Assembly (NCBI RefSeq): GCF_002160055.1
Contig: NZ_NFJV01000005.1
Span: forward strand, 62,001 to 126,000
Direction: 5' to 3'
DNA length: 64,000 nucleotides
DNA from: Mediterranea sp. An20
GTDB lineage: Bacteria > Bacteroidota > Bacteroidia > Bacteroidales > Bacteroidaceae
The notes beneath the pieces were generated by a model, which was given only the letters and a program-made list of their open reading frames with translations, made no database searches and was not told the DNA's origin. This document shows, one piece after another, positions 1 to 7,399 of this stretch (the first letter of the stretch is position 1; each line of letters begins with the position of its first letter). Position numbers and translations under genes: made by a program.

Positions 1-177
1 GCCTTGATTAAGGCACATCCGGAATATACCTACGATGAATACGCCAAAACACTGGACATTGGTCGGGCTATCGTAGCACGCCACATCAAAAAATTGAATG
101 GAACGATAATCAAACGTATCGGCTCGGACAAAGACGGGCACTGGGAAATTATAACAAATATAACAAACGGACAATAA
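1..177 (+). CDS. C-terminal end of a winged-helix protein (partial)
   Basis: The reading frame is open from the first base and ends in TAA at 175-177, giving 58 residues. The segment ALIKAHPEYTYDEYAKTLDI, followed by a basic helix (IVARHIKKLNG) and a short beta-wing (IIKRIGSDKDGHWEII), looks like the winged helix found at the C-terminus of AlbA_2/divergent-AAA regulators and Fic-type proteins. The rest of the gene lies outside the window, so its function cannot be set. The stop overlaps the next start by one base (TAATG), which implies translational coupling with the esterase gene. Confidence 0.6.
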   Translation, partial: ALIKAHPEYTYDEYAKTLDIGRAIVARHIKKLNGTIIKRIGSDKDGHWEIITNITNGQ

Positions 178-764
178 TGGCAAGGAAAATACTTTTTCTG
201 CACGGCTTCTTCGCATCAGGCTGTTGTATACCTGCCCAAGCATTGAGGCAAGCATTTGCGGGCAAGGCAGAAGTCCTCACGCCCGACCTTCCTTTGCACC
301 CGAATGAAGCACTTGCATTTATTGAGGACATCTGCAAACAGGAAAAGCCATGCGTGCTGGTTGGCAACAGCAATGGAGCATTCTTAGCACAGATAGTGGC
401 ATCACGTTTGGGAATACCTGCTCTATTGGGCAATCCTTACTTGGAAATGACCCGCTTTCTCATTAAACGAATCGGAGTGCATGAATACAAATCCCCACGG
501 GCAAACGGACGGCAACATTTCGTGATAGACCAACCGCTGATAGACGAATTTGCCGAGGTACAAGCCCATCAGTGGGACAATTTCCGAACGGAACAGAATG
601 ACCGCATCTGGGGATTGTTTGGCGAAAATGACCATCTGGCACACTTTGAACCGCTGTTCCTGCAATACTATACGCACGCTCATCACTTTCCCGGCGGGCA
701 TACACCTACGGCAGAAGAAGTGCGGGAGTATTATGTGCCGTTGACGGAAAAACTCATACAATAA
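177..764 (+). CDS. YqiA/YcfP-like alpha/beta-fold esterase
   Basis: This 195-residue protein has the compact alpha/beta hydrolase layout of the YqiA/YcfP family. An N-terminal strand (KILFLHGFFAS) supplies the oxyanion region. The nucleophile elbow is GNSNG near residue 64, followed by LGIPALLGNPYLE as in YqiA. The acid is probably in GENDHLAHFE and the catalytic His in FPGGHTP near the end. These enzymes hydrolyse short acyl or palmitoyl-CoA-type esters in vitro, and the natural substrate is unknown. The start overlaps the stop of the upstream winged-helix gene. A hairpin just after the stop separates it from the convergent neighbour. Confidence 0.8.
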   Translation: MARKILFLHGFFASGCCIPAQALRQAFAGKAEVLTPDLPLHPNEALAFIEDICKQEKPCVLVGNSNGAFLAQIVASRLGIPALLGNPYLEMTRFLIKRIGVHEYKSPRANGRQHFVIDQPLIDEFAEVQAHQWDNFRTEQNDRIWGLFGENDHLAHFEPLFLQYYTHAHHFPGGHTPTAEEVREYYVPLTEKLIQ

Positions 765-806
765 GGTCACTTCCTACTCCATAAGAAGGGAAGAAGTGAT
801 CTTTCA
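765..806. terminator. Hairpin between convergent genes
   Basis: GGTCACTTC at 765-773 pairs with GAAGTGATC at 793-801 (nine pairs, one G-T) and is followed by a T-rich run. It starts directly after the esterase stop codon. Confidence 0.55.
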
Positions 807-889
807 TTTTAATCTTCTATGGATTCGTTTATCCTGTTGGCGTTGACCTTTAACTTGGGCTGTGTAGTCCTTAATCTTGAAGAGGAAAG

Positions 890-1732
890 TTACTTATAGT
901 ATTTGCGGTAAATCTTTTTGTATTCTTTTCCCTTTTTGAATTGTTCTATCCAGGTATTAAGTGTGTCCAGCAGGACCGGTGAGTTCTTGCTGACTGCCCA
1001 GCAGTAGAATTGGGTGAAACTTATGGCAGTGCTGATGTCAATTTGAGGTATGCTATCGGCTACGATTTCAGCTATGTTTTCTTCGCATACGGCATAGTCG
1101 ATGTCGCCATAGGCAACCAGAGAAATCAGCTGTTCGGCACCATATTTCTCTATTTCCTTTATGTAAATCGTATCGCCAATCTCGTCCTCTATATTACGGA
1201 TACGTAGGATGCAGGGCGAATCCTTGACTACATGCACCGTTTTTCCACCCAAGTCCAACAGGCTTTCTATATACATGGTGTCTTGTTCCGATACGGGTTT
1301 GCGCTGCACCAGCACCTGGCGACTCAGGGCTATGGGGACAGTAAGAAGCAATGAATCTTTTAATTCACTGGTGCCCAGAATTCCATTGGCTATGATGTCA
1401 TATCTTCCTTGTGCAAGTCCTTCCAGGCATTTGTCGAAAGCCATCTGGGGGTGAATGTCAGCCTTCAGGTGGTGATCGCGTGAAAAAGCCTGCAGTAATT
1501 CATAATTGAAACCGGCCATCGTGTCACCTTCTACAAAATAGCTGATGGAATTGTATTCCGTGGTAGCCCGGATTGTGTCTGACGCAACTATTTCGGCGTA
1601 GTCTCTGGTTCGGTTCTTGCTTCTTTCGCCGGGTTGTCTGAAAGTAAAGGTGGCTATCAGGAGTACGAATAGTCCGATGACACTGATTCCTGCATAAACC
1701 CATGACTGATGCTTTTTGAGGTAGGTTTTCAT
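890..1732 (-). CDS. Membrane-anchored solute-binding (SBP_bac_3-like) protein
   Basis: The 280-residue protein starts with a short basic tail and one hydrophobic segment (about residues 12-29), which acts as a signal anchor. The rest resembles a family 3 periplasmic binding domain: FNYELLQAFSRDHHLKADIH, then ALAQGRYDIIANGI-type and VLVQRK-type lobes, and a C-terminal KGKEYKKIYRKYY tail. Such domains bind amino acids, or occur in MltF-type lytic enzymes. No lysozyme-like domain and no permease genes are present, so it may be a sensor or orphan binding protein. It starts 23 bp after the stop of the porin gene and is probably co-transcribed with it. Confidence 0.75.
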   Translation of the reverse strand: MKTYLKKHQSWVYAGISVIGLFVLLIATFTFRQPGERSKNRTRDYAEIVASDTIRATTEYNSISYFVEGDTMAGFNYELLQAFSRDHHLKADIHPQMAFDKCLEGLAQGRYDIIANGILGTSELKDSLLLTVPIALSRQVLVQRKPVSEQDTMYIESLLDLGGKTVHVVKDSPCILRIRNIEDEIGDTIYIKEIEKYGAEQLISLVAYGDIDYAVCEENIAEIVADSIPQIDISTAISFTQFYCWAVSKNSPVLLDTLNTWIEQFKKGKEYKKIYRKYYK

Positions 1733-1755
1733 AAGGTCTGTTCGGTATCACTTAA

Positions 1756-3870
1756 TTAATCGTAGAAATTCCAAGAAATTCCAATCTTTAACAGACGGGG
1801 GTTAATCGGATAGTGCGGCACCAAAAACGATTGTCTGTTACCCATACCGGCATTTACGTGATACATCATGACAAAGATGCGTGTACGTTTCAAATGGATG
1901 TTGAGATAGGCATTTACGATGGGGTAACCGCCGATTTTTACCTGGTCATCTTCCGGTTGGAGATGGAATTGCTGGGTAGCAGGCATATAGGCGGGAGCAT
2001 TGTAAGAAGTGAAATATCGTACATCGGCACCCAGTTGGACAGTCAGTACTTTTACCAGTTTGGTCAGCAGGTAGAAATTATGATAGAGTGAAAAGTCCGG
2101 GAGAGGAAGAATGCTGGCATTGCTGGTTTTTTGCCAGGTTATTTCATTGTCCAGGTGGAAGATGCCTAATTTGAAGTTCTGGTTCAATGTGGCTGAGAGT
2201 ACCTGTACGCTTCCACTGTGTTGTGCCGGTAACGCGTTCTGGTCAAAATAGGTATAGTTTTTGATGTTCTCCATGCCAGCACGCAGGTTTGTGCCCCAGC
2301 GGTCAATATTCAGTTCACCTTCTACACCTGTGCGGAATTCTTTTTTCATATCATCATTGTCCCATGTAAAATGGTTGGAATGATAGTGTCTCATGTAGAA
2401 TGAGGGCAACAGATTACTTACATGTCCGCGTGCATAAAAGTTGACAGTATCTTTTCCTAAGCGAAAGTTCAAGTTTATATCTCCATTTACTTTGAATTGG
2501 CCGATGGCCTCTCCTGCCAAACCGATTTCTCCGTTGACATTGTAATGCAGCAATTTTCCTTGACGCTTGGATAGCTCTCCCCCCACGAACACTTCTTGTT
2601 CATCGTAGTGTACAGGGCGTGGATTGGCTATGGTCGTGTCCATATTCATCAATGTGTAGCGGCTGAACTTATGCGAAATGTAAGCTGTCAGTCCGGCTTT
2701 GGCATATTTGTTGAATCCCTCCAGCAGCGAAATGCCCAACACGTTTTTTACGCTTAGCGCGAGGGTGGAATCCCTGCTGAATCCTTCTTGCAGATATGTA
2801 TTGTCGTATATGGCATCAGCACCGGTTGGTTCGCTTCCCGACCGGAAACGGTGGTTCGAACGTTCTATTTTGAATGTATGTATAAAGCTTGTCACAGGCA
2901 CGAACTCTTCTACGATAAGTGTGTCTTTGGGAATTGCAGTGCTGTCCCGTTCGGCTTTCCGGCGTGCTACAGGATCTTGTGTCTCTTCTATTTTGGTGAC
3001 TTCGCGGTGAAATCCTAACCTGTATCGGTGGGTGAGATAAACAAAAAAATCGTGATTACGGTTAGAGGTTTCTTCTAAACGTACTGGAATATATTGGTTG
3101 CCGCCTACATCTTCCATTTCTTCAGGACGGGTGATGTAGCGGTCGTCTGTGATGCCTCCATTTTCGTTCATCTTGAAAAAGAAGTTGTTATAGGCGGCAT
3201 GCATTTGATATTTTTCACCTATGTAGCTGGCGAAGATTCCGGCATTGAAGTGGGAGGTAGCTTGGTTGGAATAATAGCCACGTCCATACAGGTAGTCGAT
3301 ATTGAAGCCGAAAGCCAATCGTTTGTTGGCATTTACCGAGAAATAAGACTTGAAGCGGTCTTCTCCGTTGATTCTGCTGCCGGCCTTGTAGTAAGTCAGG
3401 TTGGTGAAAGGCACATTACTGTTGGTAAATTTGAATTGGTCCGGACGGAAATAGAAGAAAGAGAGCGGAGCAATGAATATGGTGGGGTAGTCGTTTCTCC
3501 GTTCGAAGAACAGCCGTGACTGACGGGGAGCTCCTAAATTGCCCAGGTAATTGTAGTGTCCCTGCATTCCTTCTACCAGGTTGGTACTTTGGAAATTCAG
3601 GCTGGCTGTATCAGCCGGTATGATAGTGCGCTCTCCCAATGTTTCGCTTATGGTCCACATATAGAGTTTAGGTGGCAGGCTTTGTATATCCACATGAGTG
3701 CTGTCCAGATTGTCGGGCTGGGTAGCCGGGTCTATCTGGTTGCCATACTGGTCGCGCATGGTTCCGTCCTGGTTGAGGGTGTTCGTTGCTACCTGGGCCT
3801 GTATGTTCAGCAGGCCGATGACGGATAAGAGTATATATGTCAGTAAAATTCGTCTCATAATCGGACGCAA
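1756..3870 (-). CDS. Putative outer-membrane porin (Porin_10 type)
   Basis: The 704-residue protein has a signal peptide (MRRILLTYILLSVIGLLNIQAQ if translation starts at the internal Met). A long run of alternating polar and aromatic beta-strand segments follows, and the protein ends in an aromatic-rich strand (LKIGISWNFYD), as expected for Bam-inserted barrels. Length and layout fit the Bacteroidetes putative porin family (Porin_10, PF14121). It probably lies in the outer membrane; its substrate is unknown. The two possible starts are Met1 and Met5 (3870 or 3858). The solute-binding gene follows 23 bp downstream. Confidence 0.75.
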   Translation of the reverse strand: MRPIMRRILLTYILLSVIGLLNIQAQVATNTLNQDGTMRDQYGNQIDPATQPDNLDSTHVDIQSLPPKLYMWTISETLGERTIIPADTASLNFQSTNLVEGMQGHYNYLGNLGAPRQSRLFFERRNDYPTIFIAPLSFFYFRPDQFKFTNSNVPFTNLTYYKAGSRINGEDRFKSYFSVNANKRLAFGFNIDYLYGRGYYSNQATSHFNAGIFASYIGEKYQMHAAYNNFFFKMNENGGITDDRYITRPEEMEDVGGNQYIPVRLEETSNRNHDFFVYLTHRYRLGFHREVTKIEETQDPVARRKAERDSTAIPKDTLIVEEFVPVTSFIHTFKIERSNHRFRSGSEPTGADAIYDNTYLQEGFSRDSTLALSVKNVLGISLLEGFNKYAKAGLTAYISHKFSRYTLMNMDTTIANPRPVHYDEQEVFVGGELSKRQGKLLHYNVNGEIGLAGEAIGQFKVNGDINLNFRLGKDTVNFYARGHVSNLLPSFYMRHYHSNHFTWDNDDMKKEFRTGVEGELNIDRWGTNLRAGMENIKNYTYFDQNALPAQHSGSVQVLSATLNQNFKLGIFHLDNEITWQKTSNASILPLPDFSLYHNFYLLTKLVKVLTVQLGADVRYFTSYNAPAYMPATQQFHLQPEDDQVKIGGYPIVNAYLNIHLKRTRIFVMMYHVNAGMGNRQSFLVPHYPINPRLLKIGISWNFYD

Positions 3871-3952
3871 AGATAAGGAAAATAATGATTAGCTTGCCCG
3901 ATTCAATCTTTTTTATGCTCTTTTAGAATGTGGATGCGGGTATGGATAAAAG

Positions 3953-3987
3953 AACAGCCGCCTGTATATCAGTAACAAGCGGCCGTT
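3953..3987 (-). terminator. Terminator after the oxoacid oxidoreductase operon
   Basis: AACAGCCGC at 3953-3961 and GCGGCCGTT at 3979-3987 form a nine-pair stem with one mismatch. On the minus strand the stem is followed by CTTTTATCC. It lies between the end of the gamma-subunit gene and the start of the porin gene. Confidence 0.5.
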
Positions 3988-4012
3988 TGTGTAAGTTGGT
4001 GACAAGGATGCC

Positions 4013-4555
4013 TTACATAAGCTGTATCAGATCCATGCCCCGTCTGATGGCTTCCTCATTCATCGGAATCAAGTGATGATGCCGTTCGGGCAGTGTCTTT
4101 TTCAAGCCTTTGATGACATTTTCCAAAGATACCATGGGTTTTACTTTCAGCAGACCGCCTAATACAATCATGTTGAAAGCCTTGCTGTTGTTCATCTCGT
4201 TGGCTGCATCCATGGCATCAATGCGATAGACCAGGATGTCTTTGCGGGTAGGCGGATTGATGATGCCGTAACCGTCATAGATGATGATGCCGCCCGGCTT
4301 TACTTTGCTCTCGAACTTTTCCAGCGAAGGCTGGTTCAGGATGATGGCTACATCGTATTTGCTGAGAATGGGTGAGGAGATTCTTTCGTCGCTGATGATG
4401 ACAGTCACGTTGGCTGTACCACCGCGCTGTTCGGGACCGTAGGCGGGCATCCAAGTCACTTCTTTGCCTTCCATCAGACCGGAATAGGCCAGAATTTTGC
4501 CCATGGAGAGGACGCCTTGTCCGCCGAAACCTGCTATGATAATTTCTTCTTTCAT
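4013..4555 (-). CDS. 2-oxoacid:ferredoxin oxidoreductase, gamma subunit
   Basis: This 180-residue subunit begins MKEEIIIAGFGGQGVLSMGK, the typical N-terminus of the gamma domain of pyruvate/2-oxoglutarate/branched-chain oxoacid:ferredoxin oxidoreductases. It also carries WMPAYGPEQRGGTANVTV, conserved in the same family. It docks on the alpha and beta subunits in the cytoplasmic complex that converts a 2-oxoacid and CoA to acyl-CoA while reducing ferredoxin. An upstream in-frame Met (4576) is less likely, because it adds residues not seen in the family. It is the last gene of the operon; substrate specificity cannot be read from this subunit. Confidence 0.88.
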   Translation of the reverse strand: MKEEIIIAGFGGQGVLSMGKILAYSGLMEGKEVTWMPAYGPEQRGGTANVTVIISDERISSPILSKYDVAIILNQPSLEKFESKVKPGGIIIYDGYGIINPPTRKDILVYRIDAMDAANEMNNSKAFNMIVLGGLLKVKPMVSLENVIKGLKKTLPERHHHLIPMNEEAIRRGMDLIQLM

Positions 4556-4577
4556 TGTCGTTGCTGTTTTTAACACG

Positions 4578-5339
4578 TTATTTATCCTTTAAGTCGCCCA
4601 ATGGATAGAAGGGGAACATGTGCTCTTCCATCCACTTGTTGGCTTTTTCGGGTGACATCTTCCAACCGGAGTTGCAGGTTGATACGATTTCTACCAGATT
4701 ACTCCCCTTGCCAGCCATGGAATTCTCGAAAGCCTTGCGGATGGCTTTCTTGGCGCGGCGGATGGCAGGGACAGATTGCACACTCTGACGGGTGACATAG
4801 GCGGTTCCTTCGAGCTGGGCTGCCAAGTCGGCTATCTTCAGCGGGTAGCCGTGCAGATGGACATCGCGGCCATAAGGACAAGTGGAGGTCTTTTGTCCCA
4901 CGAGGGTTGTGGGGGCCATCTGTCCACCGGTCATGCCGTAGATGGCGTTGTTGATGAAGATGATGGTAATGTTCTCGCCACGGTTCAGGGCATGGATGGT
5001 TTCGCCGGTACCTATGCATGCCAGGTCGCCGTCGCCCTGATAGGTGAATACAAGCCGGTCTGGCCAGAGACGTTTGATGGCAGTGGCCAGTGCAGGAGCC
5101 CGTCCGTGGGCAGCTTCTTGCCAGTCGATGTCGAGGTAATTGTAGATGAAGACAGCACAGCCCACGGGCGAAATGCCGATAGCTTTATCTTCCATGCCCA
5201 TTTCTTCAATGACTTCGGCTATGAGTTTGTGTACCACGCCGTGGCTGCATCCCGGGCAGTAGTGCATGGGGTTGTCGTTCATCAGTGTCGGTTTCTTGTA
5301 AACCAGGTTTTCGGGTTTGATGATATCTTCTTTGGTCAT
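4578..5339 (-). CDS. 2-oxoacid:ferredoxin oxidoreductase, beta (TPP) subunit
   Basis: The 253-residue protein carries the thiamine pyrophosphate site: CPGCSHGVVHKLIAE near the N-terminus, and GDGDLACIGTGETIHALNRG with INNAIYGMTGGQMAPTT (the GDG...N metal/TPP motif). It oxidatively decarboxylates 2-oxoacids together with the alpha subunit. I chose MTKEDIIKPENL as the start because it gives the usual N-terminus of KorB/VorB-type subunits. The stop codon is about 20 bp before the gamma-subunit start. The gene just upstream is the small membrane protein at 5351-5524, which separates alpha from beta. Confidence 0.9.
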   Translation of the reverse strand: MTKEDIIKPENLVYKKPTLMNDNPMHYCPGCSHGVVHKLIAEVIEEMGMEDKAIGISPVGCAVFIYNYLDIDWQEAAHGRAPALATAIKRLWPDRLVFTYQGDGDLACIGTGETIHALNRGENITIIFINNAIYGMTGGQMAPTTLVGQKTSTCPYGRDVHLHGYPLKIADLAAQLEGTAYVTRQSVQSVPAIRRAKKAIRKAFENSMAGKGSNLVEIVSTCNSGWKMSPEKANKWMEEHMFPFYPLGDLKDK

Positions 5340-5350
5340 ATCTCGGTTCC

Positions 5351-5524
5351 TTATCTTTTGGTGAAACGTATGAAGCATTCGGCAATCTTCACTACGATGG
5401 CTGCCCCGCAGGTGTAGAGGAAGAATCGCTGGTCATCGGTCTTCGTGAAGTAGAAGATGACAGCGAGCAGGGCGAGCAGCATGAAGCAGAGGTTCAGAAT
5501 GTTTCTTATCTTGTCGGTATCCAT
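5351..5524 (-). CDS. Small membrane protein inside the oxidoreductase operon
   Basis: A 57-residue frame reads MDTDKIRNILNLCFMLLALL at the start and ends in FIRFTKR. It has one clear hydrophobic helix (about residues 9-26), a short FTKTDDQR loop, and a second hydrophobic stretch (about 32-50, FFLYTCGAAIVVKIAECF), so it is probably a two-helix inner-membrane hairpin. It fills the alpha-beta gap with 10-11 bp on each side. Its codon use looks like its neighbours. I do not recognise a named family. Its fixed place suggests a role near the complex, such as membrane docking, but this is inference. Confidence 0.7.
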   Translation of the reverse strand: MDTDKIRNILNLCFMLLALLAVIFYFTKTDDQRFFLYTCGAAIVVKIAECFIRFTKR

Positions 5525-5534
5525 GTCTTTGGCT

Positions 5535-6623
5535 TTATTGGCAGATTTTCGACTGGAGAGCTTCTACTATTTCGTCGGGGTCGGGGACGATTCCTCCAAG
5601 GCGTCCGAAGTGTTCTACCTTGACTTTCCCGTCGACGGCCAGGCGAACGTCCTCCACCATCTGTCCGGCGTTAAGCTCGGTGACGAGTATGCCTTTCACG
5701 CGGTCGGCCAGTCTGGCAATGGCATGTGTGGGGAAAGGCCAAAGGGTGATGGGACGCAGGATGCCTACACGTATGCCTTGCTCACGGGCCAGTTCCATAG
5801 CCTTCTGTCCGATGCGTGCCATAGAACCGAAAGCTACGATGAGATAATCGGCATCATCGCATTGTATTTCCTCGAAGCGCACTTCATTCTCTTCAATCTG
5901 TTTGTATTTGGCCTGAAAGCGGAGGTTGTTTACTTCCATGGCTTCGGGTCGGAGTTCGAGGGAAGTGATGATGTTGGGGCGTCGTCCGTGGGCGCGGCCG
6001 GTAGTGGCCCAAGGGCATTGGGCGATGATTTCCTCCTCGGTGCGGCGGGGTCGTTGGGGAGGGAGTACGACCTTTTCCATCATTTGTCCGATAACACCGT
6101 CGGCGAGAATGACGGCGGGATTGCGGTACTTGAAAGCAAGGTCAAAGGCAAGCCCCACAAAATCGGCCATCTCTTGCACAGAGGCAGGTGCGAGGGTGAT
6201 GAGGCGGTAGTCGCCGTGGCCACCACCTTTGGTGGTCTGGAAATAGTCGGCTTGGCTGGGTTGTATGGTACCCAGTCCGGGTCCGCCACGCATGACGTTG
6301 ACAATGAGGCAGGGCAGTTCGGCTCCGGCCAAGTAGGAGACTCCTTCTTGCATGAGGCTGACGCCGGGGCTGGAGGAGGAGGTCATGACCATTTTTCCGC
6401 TGCCGGCTCCGCCGTAGACCATGTTGATGGAAGCCACTTCGCTTTCGGCCTGGAGAACGACCATGCCGGTGGTCTCCCAGGGTTTGAGTTCGGCGAGGGT
6501 TTCCAGTACTTCTGATTGGGGGGTGATGGGATAACCGAAATATCCGTCGGCGCCGCAGCGGATGGCGGCGTGGGCGATGGCTTCGTTTCCTTTCATCAAT
6601 ACTACTTCTTCTGCCATATCCAT
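5535..6623 (-). CDS. vorB: 2-oxoacid:ferredoxin oxidoreductase, alpha subunit (VorB-like)
   Basis: The 362-residue protein holds the alpha-subunit pyrimidine-binding domain: MKGNEAIAHAAIRCGADGYF, then GYPITPQSEVLETLAEL and SSSPGVSLMQEGVSYLAGAELPCL. Domain II follows (FGSMARIGQKAMELAREQGI) with the typical end LGGIVPDPDEIVEALQ. It works with the beta, gamma and 4Fe-4S subunits of the operon. The sequence style fits the proteins usually called 3-methyl-2-oxobutanoate dehydrogenase VorB, but 2-oxoglutarate is an alternative substrate. MAEEVVLMKGNEA at 6617 is an equally good start. Confidence 0.88.
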   Translation of the reverse strand: MDMAEEVVLMKGNEAIAHAAIRCGADGYFGYPITPQSEVLETLAELKPWETTGMVVLQAESEVASINMVYGGAGSGKMVMTSSSSPGVSLMQEGVSYLAGAELPCLIVNVMRGGPGLGTIQPSQADYFQTTKGGGHGDYRLITLAPASVQEMADFVGLAFDLAFKYRNPAVILADGVIGQMMEKVVLPPQRPRRTEEEIIAQCPWATTGRAHGRRPNIITSLELRPEAMEVNNLRFQAKYKQIEENEVRFEEIQCDDADYLIVAFGSMARIGQKAMELAREQGIRVGILRPITLWPFPTHAIARLADRVKGILVTELNAGQMVEDVRLAVDGKVKVEHFGRLGGIVPDPDEIVEALQSKICQ

Positions 6624-6634
6624 ATTGCTGTTGT

Positions 6635-6862
6635 TTATTCTACTTTTATTTTATATACGCTGATACAGCCGTCGGGGCACACGGTGGCGCACGAAGCGCA
6701 GCCGTTGCACGTATCGTCAAGTGCCTGTCGGGCGTAGTTATATCCTTTCAGATTGACCTCTTTGGCGAGGGCTATCACATGTAGGGGGCAGGCCACGGCG
6801 CAAAGGTTGCAGCCTTTGCAGCGTTCGGTATCTACCACGATTGCTCCTTTTATCTTTGCCAT
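6635..6862 (-). CDS. 4Fe-4S dicluster subunit of 2-oxoacid:ferredoxin oxidoreductase
   Basis: This 75-residue ferredoxin-like protein contains two 4Fe-4S motifs, CKGCNLCAVACP (about residues 16-27) and CNGCASCATVCP (about 53-64). It opens with KGAIVVDTERCKGC, as delta subunits of KorABCD-type enzymes do. It passes electrons from the TPP site to free ferredoxin. The alpha-subunit gene follows 11 bp downstream, and the TPR gene lies 20 bp upstream on the same strand. Confidence 0.9.
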   Translation of the reverse strand: MAKIKGAIVVDTERCKGCNLCAVACPLHVIALAKEVNLKGYNYARQALDDTCNGCASCATVCPDGCISVYKIKVE

Positions 6863-6882
6863 AATCTTGTTACATTATTATA

Positions 6883-7158
6883 TTATTGGTTGTACATGTC
6901 TCGGTTATAGAACTCCAGGATGTCGATGAGGGCACGCCGTGCTTCGGCGGCAGGACTTTGGGGGTTGAGGTCTGTAGCACGCTGGTAGTCGTCGAGGGCG
7001 CCTTTCCAGTCCGATTGTTTGCGTCGGGCGTTGCCGCGCAAGTAGTAGGCTTGATCCTTATGAGGGAAGTCACCCGTTATGAGGGCGTTGAGGGCGCTGA
7101 TGGCGCGGTCTACCCGGTTGTCGCGGAGCATGTCCCTGATGTCTTGGAGTTGGTCCAT
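6883..7158 (-). CDS. Small tetratricopeptide-repeat protein
   Basis: The 91-residue protein has about two TPR units: RVDRAISALNALITGDFPHK, then AYYLRGNARRKQSDWKGALD followed by DYQRATDLNPQSPAAE. There is no signal peptide, so it should be cytoplasmic. It is the first gene of the oxidoreductase operon (20 bp before the 4Fe-4S gene), which suggests a role in assembly or partner binding; that is inference from position. A terminator-like hairpin at 7249-7296 separates it from the RelA/SpoT gene upstream. Confidence 0.75.
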   Translation of the reverse strand: MDQLQDIRDMLRDNRVDRAISALNALITGDFPHKDQAYYLRGNARRKQSDWKGALDDYQRATDLNPQSPAAEARRALIDILEFYNRDMYNQ

Positions 7159-7248
7159 TGGGTTGGTTCTGTTAGTTAGTCAGGTGCAAAGATAGGATTT
7201 CTTTCGGACTTTCGTCGGTTTGGTATGTGAAAAATGTGAAAGAAAGAG

Positions 7249-7296
7249 GGGAGGCTGCTATCCGGTAGATACATATCTATTGAATAGTTGCCTCCC
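7249..7296 (-). terminator. Terminator-like hairpin after the RelA/SpoT gene
   Basis: GGGAGGCTGCTAT at 7249-7261 pairs with ATAGTTGCCTCCC at 7284-7296, with two internal mismatches. Read on the minus strand the stem is followed by a pyrimidine-rich run (CTCTTTCTTTC). Confidence 0.55.
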
Positions 7297-7399
7297 TTCT
7301 TGTATAGGATAATTGCTCAAGCAAACCAAATAGCTTGATAGCCGTGGATATTAAATTCATCACAGACGCAGAGCCGCTTGAGAACCGTCCCGTTCTGTG

